45,245 nucleotides of DNA. Source: Rhodospirillaceae bacterium. Lineage in GTDB: Bacteria; Pseudomonadota; Alphaproteobacteria; Azospirillales; Azospirillaceae. The notes below the pieces were generated by a model, which ran no database searches, was not told the origin of the DNA, and worked only from the letters and a program-made list of their open reading frames with translations. This document shows positions 6,933 through 17,273 of this stretch, in pieces (positions within the stretch are counted from its first letter, which is position 1; each line of letters begins with the position of its first letter). The position numbers and the translations under genes are program-made. The DNA lies in contig JAJUIU010000024.1 of the NCBI GenBank assembly GCA_029267445.1, positions 1 through 45,245 on the forward strand, in the 5' to 3' direction.

Positions 6933-9900
6933 TCAGGGCCGTCCCGCCGTAGGGTCAGCCGCCTCCGGCTGGTCGGCCTTGCCGGTCGGCTGCGGCAGGT
7001 CCTGCGGCACCGCACCGCCCTCGCCGGCGGGCGAGCCCAGGAAGAACAGGTTGCGCAGGAACCCCGGCGCCAGCACCGCCAGCGGGTTCACCCCGATGTC
7101 CGGCTCGGCCAGCTTGCCCTTCACCGTATAGGTCGCGGCGAACAGGCCCTGCCCCTCGCCGCCGACCAGCAGGTCGCCGACCAGCGGAATCGCCCCGACC
7201 AGCCGGTTCACGGTGGAGAAGGGCACCACCGTCCCCTGCAGCGCCAGCGTGTCCCCGTCGAGATCGATGTCGCCCTCCGCCGTCAGTCCCACGGCGGAGC
7301 CGGAAGTCTGCACCTCGCGCAGGCTGATGCCCCGCTCGTGCCAGCGGAACTCGCCGACCAGTCGGGAGAAGGCGATCGGCTGTCCGCTCATGAAGTTGGC
7401 GAAGCCGCGCGGGCTGGCCGCCGACAGGATGCGCGCCAGCACCGGCGCGTCCTGCACCTGGTAGTCGCGCAGGTCGATGCGGCCGGCCACCGTCTTGGTC
7501 GGGTCCTTGGGATCGCTGCGGCCGGTCACGATCAGCCGCCCGCCGCGCACATGCTGCAGCACGTCGAAGTCGCGCAGGGCCGCACCGGCGTCGTCGCTCT
7601 CCAGCGTCAGCGAAAGCGTGTCCCCGTCCGGGCGGTAGCGCAGGATCACGCTGCCCGCCTCCCCCACCGCCGCGTCCAGGATCGCCTCCTCCCAGAACCG
7701 GCCGTTGTTGCGGGCGGACCCGACGGCCCGCCGGATCTCCTGCCCCTCCTCGCCCATCACCACCCGGTCCAGCTCGAAGCTGACCCGCAGCGGCGCCTCG
7801 TCCTCCGTCGGGTCGTCGCCGCCGGGCGGCGTCTCGTCATCCTCCCTGAGCGGCCGCGCGTCGAAGCTCCGCCCCTTGACCGCGACCGTCTGCGCCCCGT
7901 CCTCGGCGGCCGTCAGCAGCAGGGCCACGTCCGTCGCCTCCAGCAGGGTGAAGCGGTCCAGTTCCAGCCGCTCGATGCCGTAATCGGCCGCGCGCAGCCG
8001 GGCCCGCCCCTCGACCTGCATCTCCTCGGTCACGACCTTGAAGCGCGGCAGGTTGAGCGGCTTGCCGTCGACGAACTCGACCCGCACCTCCCCCCGCCCC
8101 CGCGCGCCGACTGGCTTTTCCCAGTCCATCAGGGCGATGTTCAGGGTCGCGGGCGTGACGTCCACCTCGGCATCGATGATGTCGCGGTCGTCCGCCGTCC
8201 GTTGATAGACCAGATGCACCGGCGTCTCGCCCCGGACCCAGTCCGGGAAGTCCAGATCGAACGCCGCGCGACCGGCATCGTCGGGCCGCGCCGTGATCTC
8301 GACCCGTGTCGAGACCGGTGCCGTGTCGGTGAAATGCTCCGTCCAGGCGATCTCCGCCGGCACGCCGTTCAGCCGCGCGGCCCCCTTCACCACCATCTTC
8401 GCGTTGTCGACCATCAGGTCCAGTTGGCCGTCCGTCCCCGCCACGTCGGGCACGATCCCGGCGGCGCTCACATCCTTCAGGGTCGCGGTCCCGGCCAGCC
8501 GCACATCGTCGAACATCAGGTCCCTGACCAGGGGAAAGGCGAAATGGACGAACATCTCCGCCGTGCCGCCGACCTCCTTCGGCACCAGATTGACCTTGCG
8601 CGCGTACTCCAGCGGCGGATGGTCCAGCACCTCCAGGGCGGACGCCACCGGGCCTGAGAACGGGATCTTGATGTCGATGGCGTGGTTGGGCGTGTCCAGC
8701 CCGTAGACCCGCACGGCGGATTTCGCCAGTCGCAGGTCCAGCAGCCGCCCCTCCGTCAATGCTATGTCGAAGGCGCCGCCATCGAAGGTCGCCGTGCCGT
8801 TCACCCCCCGCACCGGCGGCAGCGTCTCCATGTAGCGGATGGTGAAGCCGGAGAAGGCGAACTTCCCCTCGATCAGGCTGGGCACCAGTTCCGACGGGGT
8901 CTCCAGCGGCACCCGGCCTTCCAGGCGGAACTCCGTCCTGTCGAACACCCCGTCCGACAGGTTCTCCAGCATCCAGCTCCTGGCACCGGCCTTGACCTCG
9001 GCCGGCCAAAGGCGGGGCAGCTCCGTCATCGGCAGGTCGGTCAGCGTGATCCCCAGCGCCACGCCCGACCCCTCCGGCCCCTGGCTGATGGTGCCGGCGG
9101 CGACCAGTTCCGGCCGGCCCAGGTCGATGGCGAACCGGTCCAGCACCAGGCGCCGCCCGTCATCCTCCAGCCGCCCGTCCAGCGACACGCCCTCGAAGGG
9201 CACGGGCTCGGGCAGGTGGCGCGGCACGACGATCCGGCCCGCCCCGCCGGTCAGCGCCAGCGTGACGAACTCCGGCTCCATGTCCCGGCCCACGCGCACG
9301 GTCGCCGTACCCGCCAGTGCGACCTCGACGGATCGCAGAGGCTCCAGCACCGGGGCGAGCTGCGCCAGCTCGGCCGGCTGGATGTCGGCGAAGCGCAGCC
9401 GCGCAACGGTGGTCCCGTTCGCCGCCGTGTATTCCAGCTCGGCCGCGACCTTGTTCAGCTCGCCGCCCAGATCGACATCCAATGCCGCCGAGCCCGACAG
9501 CCCGGCGGCGTTGCGGATCAGGGTCAGCTCAAGCTTCGGCGCCATCCAGGTCACGCCGAGCTGCCGGTTCTCCACCACCAGCGAGGCGTCGACGATCCGC
9601 ACCGACTGCAGCGCGCCGAACGGCTCGCGCGGGTTCGGCGGGCGGCGCAGCGTGTCCACGAGCTGGCCCAGGAACTGCCGGCCCGCCTCCGGGTCGTTCG
9701 TGCCACCCAGCTGGATGTCGAGGCTGAACTCCCCGGCTTCCGTCCGCACGGCGCTCAGACGGGGCCGCACCAGCTCGATCCGGCTCGGCGCCACCCGGAA
9801 CTGCAGCAACGCGGGCAGCGACAGCGACAGCCGCAGCTCCGGCACCTGCAGCACGGGCTGGCCCGTCTCGCCATAGGCGGCGAACTCAACCGCCTGGATG

Positions 9901-10121
9901 TCCAGGGGCGCCCCGAACCCCGCCCAGCTCAGGCGGGTGCCGCCGATCTCCACCCGCACCGGCGAATCCCGGTTGATCGCCTGCTCCAGATAGGGGGTCA
10001 GCGCGTCCACCTGCAGCGGGCCCTGGGTCAGCCGCCACGCCACCAGCCCCCCCGCGAGCACGGCCATGGCCAGGAGACCGGCGACGATCTCGAGCAGGAC
10101 CAGGGTGGTGTGGCGGACCAT
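6933..10121 (-). CDS. AsmA-like/DUF3971 envelope protein (YhdP-type bridge protein)
   Basis: 1062-residue protein with one N-terminal membrane anchor (residues about 7-29, LVLLEIVAGLLAMAVLAGGL) and a very long periplasmic part. Its repeating beta pattern and the C-terminal region (GTVVPFSTVNRLVGAIPLVG, then GGEGQGLFAATYTVKG) are typical of AsmA-like C-terminal/DUF3971 proteins. Relatives such as YhdP form long hydrophobic grooves that carry phospholipids between inner and outer membrane; a role in lipid transport or outer-membrane integrity is inferred from that. Length fits the large members (about 1000-1300 residues). ATG 10119-10121 lacks an obvious Shine-Dalgarno. It is divergent from glnE, with 117 bases between. 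Confidence 0.88.
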   Translation of the reverse strand: MVRHTTLVLLEIVAGLLAMAVLAGGLVAWRLTQGPLQVDALTPYLEQAINRDSPVRVEIGGTRLSWAGFGAPLDIQAVEFAAYGETGQPVLQVPELRLSLSLPALLQFRVAPSRIELVRPRLSAVRTEAGEFSLDIQLGGTNDPEAGRQFLGQLVDTLRRPPNPREPFGALQSVRIVDASLVVENRQLGVTWMAPKLELTLIRNAAGLSGSAALDVDLGGELNKVAAELEYTAANGTTVARLRFADIQPAELAQLAPVLEPLRSVEVALAGTATVRVGRDMEPEFVTLALTGGAGRIVVPRHLPEPVPFEGVSLDGRLEDDGRRLVLDRFAIDLGRPELVAAGTISQGPEGSGVALGITLTDLPMTELPRLWPAEVKAGARSWMLENLSDGVFDRTEFRLEGRVPLETPSELVPSLIEGKFAFSGFTIRYMETLPPVRGVNGTATFDGGAFDIALTEGRLLDLRLAKSAVRVYGLDTPNHAIDIKIPFSGPVASALEVLDHPPLEYARKVNLVPKEVGGTAEMFVHFAFPLVRDLMFDDVRLAGTATLKDVSAAGIVPDVAGTDGQLDLMVDNAKMVVKGAARLNGVPAEIAWTEHFTDTAPVSTRVEITARPDDAGRAAFDLDFPDWVRGETPVHLVYQRTADDRDIIDAEVDVTPATLNIALMDWEKPVGARGRGEVRVEFVDGKPLNLPRFKVVTEEMQVEGRARLRAADYGIERLELDRFTLLEATDVALLLTAAEDGAQTVAVKGRSFDARPLREDDETPPGGDDPTEDEAPLRVSFELDRVVMGEEGQEIRRAVGSARNNGRFWEEAILDAAVGEAGSVILRYRPDGDTLSLTLESDDAGAALRDFDVLQHVRGGRLIVTGRSDPKDPTKTVAGRIDLRDYQVQDAPVLARILSAASPRGFANFMSGQPIAFSRLVGEFRWHERGISLREVQTSGSAVGLTAEGDIDLDGDTLALQGTVVPFSTVNRLVGAIPLVGDLLVGGEGQGLFAATYTVKGKLAEPDIGVNPLAVLAPGFLRNLFFLGSPAGEGGAVPQDLPQPTGKADQPEAADPTAGRP

Positions 10122-10238
10122 GTGCGATCGGGCTCGCGCGGACGTTCAGACGACTATGGGCCGGTCTTGACCGGGCCCGGCGGCGGGGCGCACCCTCGCC
10201 GGTCCCTGTCCAGGCTGGCATAGCGCTTCGGCGGTCGC

Positions 10239-13200
10239 ATGTTCAATCCGGTTTCCCTTCCCCGCCCGGCGGATGCCAATCGGGCAGCCGTCGGCCTGGA
10301 ACGATGGCACGAGGCGGCGGCCGCCGCCGATCCTGGGATTGCTGAATTCGCCGCCGGCCTCGCCGCCGATCCCGGCGGACGCGCCCTGCTGGAGGCCGTG
10401 CTCGGCAACAGCCCGTTCCTGGGGGAACTGCTGCTGCGCGAACAGGCCTTCCTGAAGGACCTGCTGGCCGCCGGATTCGACCCGACCCTGACGCAGCTTC
10501 TCGATGGTTTGCGCCGGGAGTATGGCGCCGAGGAGGACACGGCGCGGCTTATGCGCGGGCTGCGGATCGCCAAGCGCCGCGCGGCACTCCTGATCGGCCT
10601 CGCCGATATCACCGGGGCCTGGAGGCTCGAGCGGGTCACCGGCGCGCTCTCGGACCTGGCGGAGGCGGCGCTGCGCCTCGCCTGCGCCCATCTCCTGCGC
10701 CAGGCCCACGCGGCGGGCCGCATCGCCCTGCCCGACCCAGCGGATCCGGAGCGCGGGTCGGGGCTGATCGTGCTGGCCATGGGCAAGTTCGGCGCCTGCG
10801 AGCTCAACTACTCCTCCGATATCGACCTCATCGTACTCTACGACGACGGGGTGGCCCGCGTGGACCCGGACATGATGTCCAAGGTCTTCGTCCGCCTCGC
10901 CCGCGACCTCGTCCGGGTGATGGAGGAACGGACGGTGGACGGTTACGTCTTCCGCACCGACCTGCGCCTGCGCCCGGACCCCGGGGCGACACCGCTGGCC
11001 GTCTCCGTCTCGGCGGCGGAGGCCTACTATGGCAGCCTCGGCCAGAACTGGGAGCGTGCGGCCATGATCAAGGCGCGGCCCGTGGCCGGCGACCGCGAGG
11101 CCGGCGCCGGCTTCATGGAGATCATCCGCCATTTCGTCTGGCGCCGCTCCCTCGATTTCGCCGCCATCCAGGACATCCACTCCATCAAGCGTCAGATCGG
11201 CACGCACAAGGGCCATCGGCAGACGGCCGTGAACGGCCACAACATCAAGATCGGCCGGGGCGGCATCCGCGAGATCGAGTTCTTCGCCCAGACCCAGCAG
11301 CTCATCTTCGGCGGGCGCGACCCGTCCCTGCGGGTACCCCGGACCGTCGGCGCCCTGGACGCGCTGGTGGAGGCGGGCCGGGTCGAGCGGCGCACCGCCG
11401 ACGAGCTGGCCGAGGCCTACCGGTTCCTGCGCACGGTCGAGCATCGCATCCAGATGGTGGACGACCAGCAGACCCACGCCCTGCCGAAGTCGGACGAGGG
11501 GGTCGCCGCCATCGCCGCCTTCCTGGGCTATGCCGATCCCGCCCGCTTCCGCGCCGACCTGCTCAGCACCCTGACCACCGTGGAGGAGCATTACGCCCGC
11601 CTGTTCGAGGAGGCCCCGCCCCTGTCCGGTCCCGGCAACCTCGTCTTCACCGGGACGGAGGACGATCCGGAGACGCTGAAGACGCTGGAGGGGCTGGGGT
11701 TCCGCAATCCGGCCGCCGTCGCGGCCCAGATCAGGGGCTGGCACCACGGCCGCTACCGCGCCACCCGCAGCACCCGCGCGCGGGAACTCCTGACGGAGCT
11801 GACGCCGGCACTGCTGGAGCGGATAGGGGAGACCCCCACGCCCGACCAGGCCTTCATGATGTTCGACGAGTTCCTGGCGAAGCTGCCGGCGGGGGTGCAG
11901 CTCTTCAGCCTGTTCTACTCCAACCCGCCGCTGCTGAGCCTGGTGGCGGAGATCATGGGCACCGCCCCGCGCCTCGCCCAGCAGCTCGCCCGCCGCCCCT
12001 CCGTGCTGGACGCCGTGCTGGAGCCCGATTTCTTCGGCCCGCTTCCCGAACGGGAGGAGCTGGAGCCCGGCTGCGCCGCCGTGGTGGCGGAGGCGCGCGA
12101 CTTCGAGGATGTGCTGCTGCTCGTGCGGCGCTGGACCAACGACCAGAGATTCCGGGCCGGCGTGCACATCCTGCGCAACACCACCGACAGCGACCGCTGC
12201 GGCGCCTTCCTGACCACCGTGGCGGAGATCGGGCTGACACACCTCCAGGCCGCCGTGGAGGCGGAGTTCGCGCGGCGGCACGGCCGCTTCGCGGGGGCCG
12301 GCTTCGCCATCGTCGGTATGGGGCGGCTGGGGGCCGGCACCCTCAGCCTGCGCTCCGACCTGGACCTGATCACCGTCTACGAGGTGCCGGACGACGCCGC
12401 GCAATCCGACGGTCCGCGCCCGCTGGCGCCCAACGACTATTTCATCAAGCTGACCCAGCGCCTGATCGGCGCCGTTACGGCGCAGACGCCGGAAGGGGTT
12501 CTGTACGAGGTGGACCTGCGGCTGCGCCCGTCGGGCAACGCCGGCCCGCTGGCCGTCAGCGCCGAGGGGTTCCGCCGCTACCAGACGGAAAGCGCCTGGA
12601 CGTGGGAGCATATGGCCCTGACCCGCGCCCGCGTGCTGACCGGCCCGCCGGACCTCAAGGCCCGGCTTGAGGCGACGATCCGCGCCGTGCTGACCGCCCC
12701 GCGCGATCCGGACCGGCTGCTGGCCGACGTCGCCAGCATGCGCGCCCGCATCGACAAGGAGCACGGGACCGACGACATCTGGCAGGTGAAGTACGTGCGC
12801 GGCGGCATGGTCGACATCCAGTTCATCGCCCAGTACCTGACCCTGCGCCACGCCCATGACCGGCCGGAGGTGCTGGACCCCAACACCACCGGCGCGCTGG
12901 CGTGGCTGGGGGACACCGGGCTGCTGGACCTCGCCACCGCGCGGGAGCTGATCGACACCATGAAGCTCTGGCGGCGGGTCCAGGGCTTCCTGCGCCTGAC
13001 GACGGAGGGCCGGTTCAACGCGGCGGAGGCGCCGCTCGCCCTGCGCCGCGCCCTGGCGCGGGTGGTCGGCGCGGATGGTGGCGCGGATGGCGGCTCTGGC
13101 GGCGGTCACGGCGGGGATCAACATGCGATTGACTTCGCCGCCGTGGAAACCATCCTTCGTCGCGCGGCGGACCGGGCCTTCGCCCATTACCGCCGGATCG

Positions 13201-13252
13201 TTGAGGAGCCGGCCGCGGGACTCGCGGCCAGACGAGAGGAGACGCAAGGTCC

Positions 13253-13256
<4 letters not shown>
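10239..13256 (+). CDS. glnE: Bifunctional glutamine synthetase adenylyltransferase/adenylyl-removing enzyme
   Basis: Controls nitrogen assimilation by adding AMP to, or removing it from, glutamine synthetase in response to PII and glutamine. The 1005-residue protein has the two duplicated nucleotidyltransferase domains. The N-terminal deadenylylase core is GKFGACELNYSSDIDLIVLY near residue 190. The C-terminal adenylylase core is GMGRLGAGTLSLRSDLDLI near residue 700. Both keep the DxD metal-binding pair. Each domain is followed by its helical PII-responsive region. ATG 10239 gives the typical start. Its stop overlaps the bcp start by four bases (ATGA), so the two genes are translationally coupled. 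Confidence 0.97.
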
Positions 13257-13717
<461 letters not shown>

Positions 13718-13735
13718 TCCCGTTGGGCTTTCCTT

Positions 13736-13753
13736 GACAAAATTCCTATTGTC
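13736..13753. promoter_or_regulatory. AT-rich inverted repeat, possible operator
   Basis: GACAA (13736-13740) and TTGTC (13749-13753) flank an 8-base AT-rich core just after bcp. The left arm lies in TTGACA (13734-13739), a consensus -35 box, but no convincing -10 box lies 16-18 bases downstream. A promoter is therefore possible but not supported. Confidence 0.35.
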
Positions 13754-13840
13754 GCGCAGGATCGGGTTGGACTGTGGGCGGGGTGCGCCCGCGTCCCGCC
13801 CGGTCCGGTGATACGTTGCGGGCCGAAACCGCCAAAAACG

Positions 13841-13870
13841 TAACACGGCGTAACACAGCGTATCACAGCG
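13841..13870. repeat. Three 10-bp direct repeats between bcp and parA
   Basis: TAACACGGCG, TAACACAGCG and TATCACAGCG follow each other without a gap, a period of one helical turn. The core CGTAWCAC occurs a fourth time in inverse orientation as GTGATACG at 13808-13815, so outer copies 13808-13815 and 13859-13866 form a perfect 8-bp inverted pair. The cluster lies 46 bases beyond the end of parA, in a noncoding space between convergent genes. Iteron-like arrays can serve as protein-binding or centromere-like sites; that role is an inference here. Confidence 0.8.
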
Positions 13871-13915
13871 GGGTGCGATGAGCGGTCCGAAAGAGGGCCG
13901 GCCGCTGACGCCCGC

Positions 13916-14551
13916 TCAGGCCGACTTCAGGATCTCCGCCGCCAGTTCGGCGATCTCCTCGGCCCCCCGGCTCTTCCGCTCGGTCTCCATCAGGCCGCGC
14001 CCGTCCATCATGGCGGCGGCGAATCCGGTGCGGTTGCCGATCATGGTGTCGGCGACGGGCACGCCCATGTCCTTCGCCCTCTCGGTGATGATGTCGGCGA
14101 CCTTGCCGCGCGGCGGCACCCGGTTCAGCACCAGCATCGCCTGCCGCTTCTCCGCCTTGGCGAGGTCCAGGGTGGGCCGTGTCGCCCACAGGTCCATCGG
14201 GCTCGGCTGCACCGGCACGATGACCAGATTGGCCACCCGGACGGCCAGCTTGGCCTCGGTCTCCGCATGGGGCGGGCTGTCGACCACCACGACGTCATGG
14301 TCGCGGGCCAGACGCTCCACCTCCTTCTGGGTCCGCCAGCCGGAGACCTGGACATGGGACAAGCCCGTGCCGGCGCCGTTGAAGCTCTCCTCGCGCGCCT
14401 TGTGCCACGCGGTCAGGCTGCCCTGCGGATCGATGTCGACCGTGGCGACCCGCTTGCCGGCCAGCACCCAGGCCACTGCCAGATTGATCGCCAGCGTGGT
14501 CTTGCCGGCCCCGCCCTTCTGCTGCGCGATGGTGACGACCGTCCCAGCCAT
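13916..14551 (-). CDS. Orphan ParA-family ATPase
   Basis: 211-residue P-loop ATPase of the ParA/MinD group, likely to position cargo or DNA on the nucleoid. The deviant Walker A is QKGGAGKTT (residues 11-19, with signature K12 and K18). The switch motif is DIDPQGS (39-45) and Walker B is VVVVDSPPH with D91. ATG at 14549-14551 is chosen because GGAGGGGCAA precedes it directly; the open frame extends 38 codons further upstream without a good start. There is no N-terminal HTH, as in small type Ib plasmid ParAs and chromosomal orphans such as McdA. No ParB-like gene is adjacent. The cargo is unknown. Confidence 0.9.
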   Translation of the reverse strand: MAGTVVTIAQQKGGAGKTTLAINLAVAWVLAGKRVATVDIDPQGSLTAWHKAREESFNGAGTGLSHVQVSGWRTQKEVERLARDHDVVVVDSPPHAETEAKLAVRVANLVIVPVQPSPMDLWATRPTLDLAKAEKRQAMLVLNRVPPRGKVADIITERAKDMGVPVADTMIGNRTGFAAAMMDGRGLMETERKSRGAEEIAELAAEILKSA

Positions 14552-14597
14552 TTGCCCCTCCATCCGCCCCGACCGACCGGCTGCGCCGCCGGTCATG

Positions 14598-14619
14598 TGT
14601 GCACTGCACAATAAGTATA
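14598..14619 (-). promoter_or_regulatory. parA -10 element with overlapping palindromic operator
   Basis: TGTGCA-C-TGCACA (14598-14610) is a perfect 6-bp-arm palindrome. On the minus strand a TATACT -10 box (14614-14619) lies just upstream, so the palindrome would cover the transcription start, about 50 bases ahead of the parA ATG. The -35 is weak (TGGCAA-like). The surrounding sequence is AT-rich for this genome. Autorepression by ParA or control by another factor is an inference. Confidence 0.5.
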
Positions 14620-14755
14620 AAGCAATGCAATATCGGATTGCCACCCTGCATTCACGGGCATTCATTCGCCCCCGTGGCGGCCCCTATGGCGGCCATCCTA
14701 TTGGACAGGACCCGCCATCGCGACTAGATACCGGCGGACGAAAGGCCCGCCCGTG

Positions 14756-15739
14756 ATGAACGCCAGCCCGCTCCTCCAGTCCCCCTCGCCCGACAGCTAC
14801 GCCCGTGCCGCGGCGGCGCTGGCGGACGGCCGGCTGGTCGCCTTCCCGACCGAGACCGTCTACGGCCTCGGCGCCGACGCAGGAGCCGACCGCGCCGTGG
14901 CCGCCGTCTTCGCCGCCAAGGGCCGGCCCAGCTTCAACCCGCTCATCGTGCATGTCGACGACATGGACGCGGCCGACCGTCTGGCCCTGCTGGACGACCG
15001 GGCCGTCAGGGCGATGGAGGTCTGGTGGCCGGGGCCGCTGACGCTGGTGCTGCCGCGCCGCACCGACGCGCCGCTCAGCCTGCTCGTCAGCGCCGGGCTG
15101 GACAGCGTGGCCCTGCGCGCCCCCGCCCATCCCGTCGCCCGCGCCCTGCTGGCCGCCTCCGGGCGTCCCATCGCGGCCCCCAGCGCCAACCGCTCCGGCC
15201 ATGTCAGCCCGACCTCGCCGCTGCATGTGGCGGAGGAGTTTCCGGACGCGGCCAATGGCGCGCTCGCCATGATCCTGGCGGGCGGGCGCTGTCCCATCGG
15301 GCTGGAATCGACCGTTCTTGACCTGACCGGGGAGCGTCCCGTGATCCTGCGCCCCGGCTCCGTCACGCCGGAGGAGCTGGCCGCCGCCTTCGGCCCGGTG
15401 GAGGTCGCGGGCGGCGGCACCGGCGTGAAGGCGCCCGGCATGCTCGCCAGCCATTACGCCCCCGGCCTTCCCGTGCGGCTGGACGCCGACCGCCCCGGCC
15501 CGGACGAGGCGTTCCTCGCCTTCGGGCCGGACCAGTTCATCCCCGGCGGGGCGGAGCGGCTGAACCTGTCCCAGAACGGCGACCTGCACGAGGCGGCGGC
15601 CAACCTGTTCGCAATGCTCCGCGCCCTCGACCGGCCGGGCCGTTCCGCCATCGCGGTGATGCCGATCCCGGATACCGGCCTCGGCCTCGCCATCAACGAC
15701 CGGCTGCGCCGCGCGGCGGCCCCGCGCTCCAGCCCGTGA
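14756..15739 (+). CDS. L-threonylcarbamoyladenylate synthase (Sua5 type)
   Basis: Makes threonylcarbamoyl-AMP from threonine, bicarbonate and ATP, the first step of the t6A37 modification of ANN-decoding tRNAs; cytosolic. 327 residues, the long Sua5 form with both a YrdC domain (1-200) and a C-terminal Sua5 domain (about 220-325). Motifs are PTETVYGLGADA, AKGRPSFNPLIVHV, GPLTLVLPR and APSANRSGHVSPT. The linker region includes APGMLASHYAP. ATG 14756 is taken; a GTG lies one codon upstream. It is divergent from parA. Its stop overlaps a GTG from which the next gene could also start. Confidence 0.94.
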   Translation: MNASPLLQSPSPDSYARAAAALADGRLVAFPTETVYGLGADAGADRAVAAVFAAKGRPSFNPLIVHVDDMDAADRLALLDDRAVRAMEVWWPGPLTLVLPRRTDAPLSLLVSAGLDSVALRAPAHPVARALLAASGRPIAAPSANRSGHVSPTSPLHVAEEFPDAANGALAMILAGGRCPIGLESTVLDLTGERPVILRPGSVTPEELAAAFGPVEVAGGGTGVKAPGMLASHYAPGLPVRLDADRPGPDEAFLAFGPDQFIPGGAERLNLSQNGDLHEAAANLFAMLRALDRPGRSAIAVMPIPDTGLGLAINDRLRRAAAPRSSP

Positions 15740-15786
15740 CGGACCCGACCCGTGACAGCCGGTCCGCACCGGGGGACAATGCGCCG

Positions 15787-17202
15787 ATGACGACGGACAT
15801 CCTCTCCCGCCTGCGGAACCTGCTCGGCCCCAAGGGTCTGCTGACGGCACCCGATGACATGGCGCCCTACGCCTTCGACTGGCGCGGGATCGAGACCAGC
15901 CATCCGCTGGCCGTGGTCCGCCCGGCCACGACGGCGGAGGTGTCGGCCGTGGTCGGCCTCTGCGCCGAGGCTGGCGTGCCGCTGATCCCGCAGGGCGGCA
16001 ACACCGGCCTTGTCGGTGGCACCGTGGCGCGGGCGGGCCAGGGCGCGCTGCTGCTCAACCTCGGCCGCATGAACCGCATCCGCGAACTGGACCCGCTGGA
16101 TTACACCGTGACGGCGGAGGCGGGCTGCGTCCTGGCCGATCTGCAGGCGGCATCCGCCGCCGCCGACCGGCTGTTCCCGCTCAGCCTGGGGGCGGAGGGG
16201 ACCTGCACCCTGGGCGGCAACCTCGCCACCAACGCCGGCGGCATCCTCACCATCCGCTACGGCAACGCCCGCGACCTCGTCCTGGGGCTGGAGGTGGTGC
16301 TGCCCGACGGTCGCGTCTGGAACGGGCTGCGCCGCCTGCGGAAGGACAATACCGGCTACGACCTCAAGCACCTGTTCTTAGGCGCCGAGGGCACGCTGGG
16401 CGTCATCACCGCCGCCACCTGCAAGCTGTTCCCCCGCCCCCGCGTGACGGAGACCGCCTTCGTCGCCGTCCCCAATCCAGCAGCGGCCGTGGAACTGCTG
16501 GCGGGCCTGCGCGGCGGTACGGGCGACGCGCTGACCGCCTTCGAGCTGATCCCCCGCTTCGCCATCGACGGGGCCGCGGCCCTGCTGGACGACCCGTTCG
16601 ACCCGCTGGGGACGGCCTCGCCCTGGTACGTGCTGCTGGAGGTGGCGGGCGGCCTGCCGGGGCCGTCCCTGCGCGACGCGCTGGAGGGGGCGCTGGCCGC
16701 CGCCATGGAGTCCGGAACGTCCACCGACGCCGTGCTGGCGGAATCCGACGACCAGCGCCGCCGGCTCTGGCGCATCCGGGAGAACCTGCCGGAGATCGGG
16801 CGCAAGGTGGGTGGGGCCGTGCATCACGACGTGTCCGTGCCGGTCAGCCGCGTTCCGGACCTGATCGACCGCGCCGGTGCGGCCCTGGCGGCGCGCTGGC
16901 CGGGCATCCGGCCCTACCCCTTCGGCCATGTCGGCGACGGCAACATCCACTACAACGTCGCCCGACCGGTCAGCATGGACGGCGCCGCGTTCCTGGCCGA
17001 AGCGGGGGCGGTCACCCGCATGGTCCACGACATCGTCGTCGATCTCGGCGGCTCCATCAGCGCGGAGCATGGGATCGGCGGCCGCAAGCGGGCGGAGCTG
17101 GCCCGCTTCAAGGACCCGGTGGAACTCGATCTGATGCGCCGGATCAAGGCGATGCTCGATCCGGCCGCGATCATGAACCCGGGCAAGGTGCTGCCCGACT
17201 GA
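15787..17202 (+). CDS. FAD-linked oxidase, D-2-hydroxyglutarate dehydrogenase-like
   Basis: 471-residue flavoprotein of the VAO/GlcD family, oxidising D-2-hydroxy acids and passing electrons to a quinone or cytochrome partner. The FAD-binding N-terminal domain shows PQGGNTGLVGG (FAD pyrophosphate loop) and LGGNLATNAGG. The C-terminal cap ends with HVGDGNIHYNV and SAEHGIGGRKR, the metal and substrate motifs seen in D-2-hydroxyglutarate and D-lactate dehydrogenases. ATG 15787 (MTTDILSRLRNLLGPKG) is preferred, as homologues start here. The frame is open from GTG 15736, which overlaps the Sua5 stop. D-2-hydroxyglutarate is the likeliest substrate, D-lactate or glycolate the alternatives. Confidence 0.88.
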   Translation: MTTDILSRLRNLLGPKGLLTAPDDMAPYAFDWRGIETSHPLAVVRPATTAEVSAVVGLCAEAGVPLIPQGGNTGLVGGTVARAGQGALLLNLGRMNRIRELDPLDYTVTAEAGCVLADLQAASAAADRLFPLSLGAEGTCTLGGNLATNAGGILTIRYGNARDLVLGLEVVLPDGRVWNGLRRLRKDNTGYDLKHLFLGAEGTLGVITAATCKLFPRPRVTETAFVAVPNPAAAVELLAGLRGGTGDALTAFELIPRFAIDGAAALLDDPFDPLGTASPWYVLLEVAGGLPGPSLRDALEGALAAAMESGTSTDAVLAESDDQRRRLWRIRENLPEIGRKVGGAVHHDVSVPVSRVPDLIDRAGAALAARWPGIRPYPFGHVGDGNIHYNVARPVSMDGAAFLAEAGAVTRMVHDIVVDLGGSISAEHGIGGRKRAELARFKDPVELDLMRRIKAMLDPAAIMNPGKVLPD

Positions 17203-17217
17203 TCCATTCACATCGCG

Positions 17218-17246
17218 TTGACATGATCCGTGGAATTCCCGTTAGT
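17218..17246 (+). promoter_or_regulatory. Candidate promoter for the PAS_5 gene
   Basis: A perfect TTGACA (17218-17223) is followed after 17 bases by GTTAGT (17241-17246), a weak -10 box. Transcription would start near 17253, which favours the ATG at 17274 over the one at 17223. Confidence 0.45.
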
Positions 17247-17273
17247 ACGGAACGGGGTTCTCTTGAGGGGCGC

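Noticed and set aside
8682-10223. A 513-codon rightward open frame
   Set aside because: Antisense to the AsmA-like gene, with Arg/Gln/His-rich shadow composition.
10146-13247. A 1033-codon leftward open frame
   Set aside because: It is fully antisense to glnE, whose motifs are unambiguous, and its translation is low-complexity with no domain.
13734-13763. Sigma-70 promoter starting at TTGACA after bcp
   Set aside because: The -35 is perfect, but no acceptable -10 occurs 16-18 bases downstream and no gene follows in that direction.
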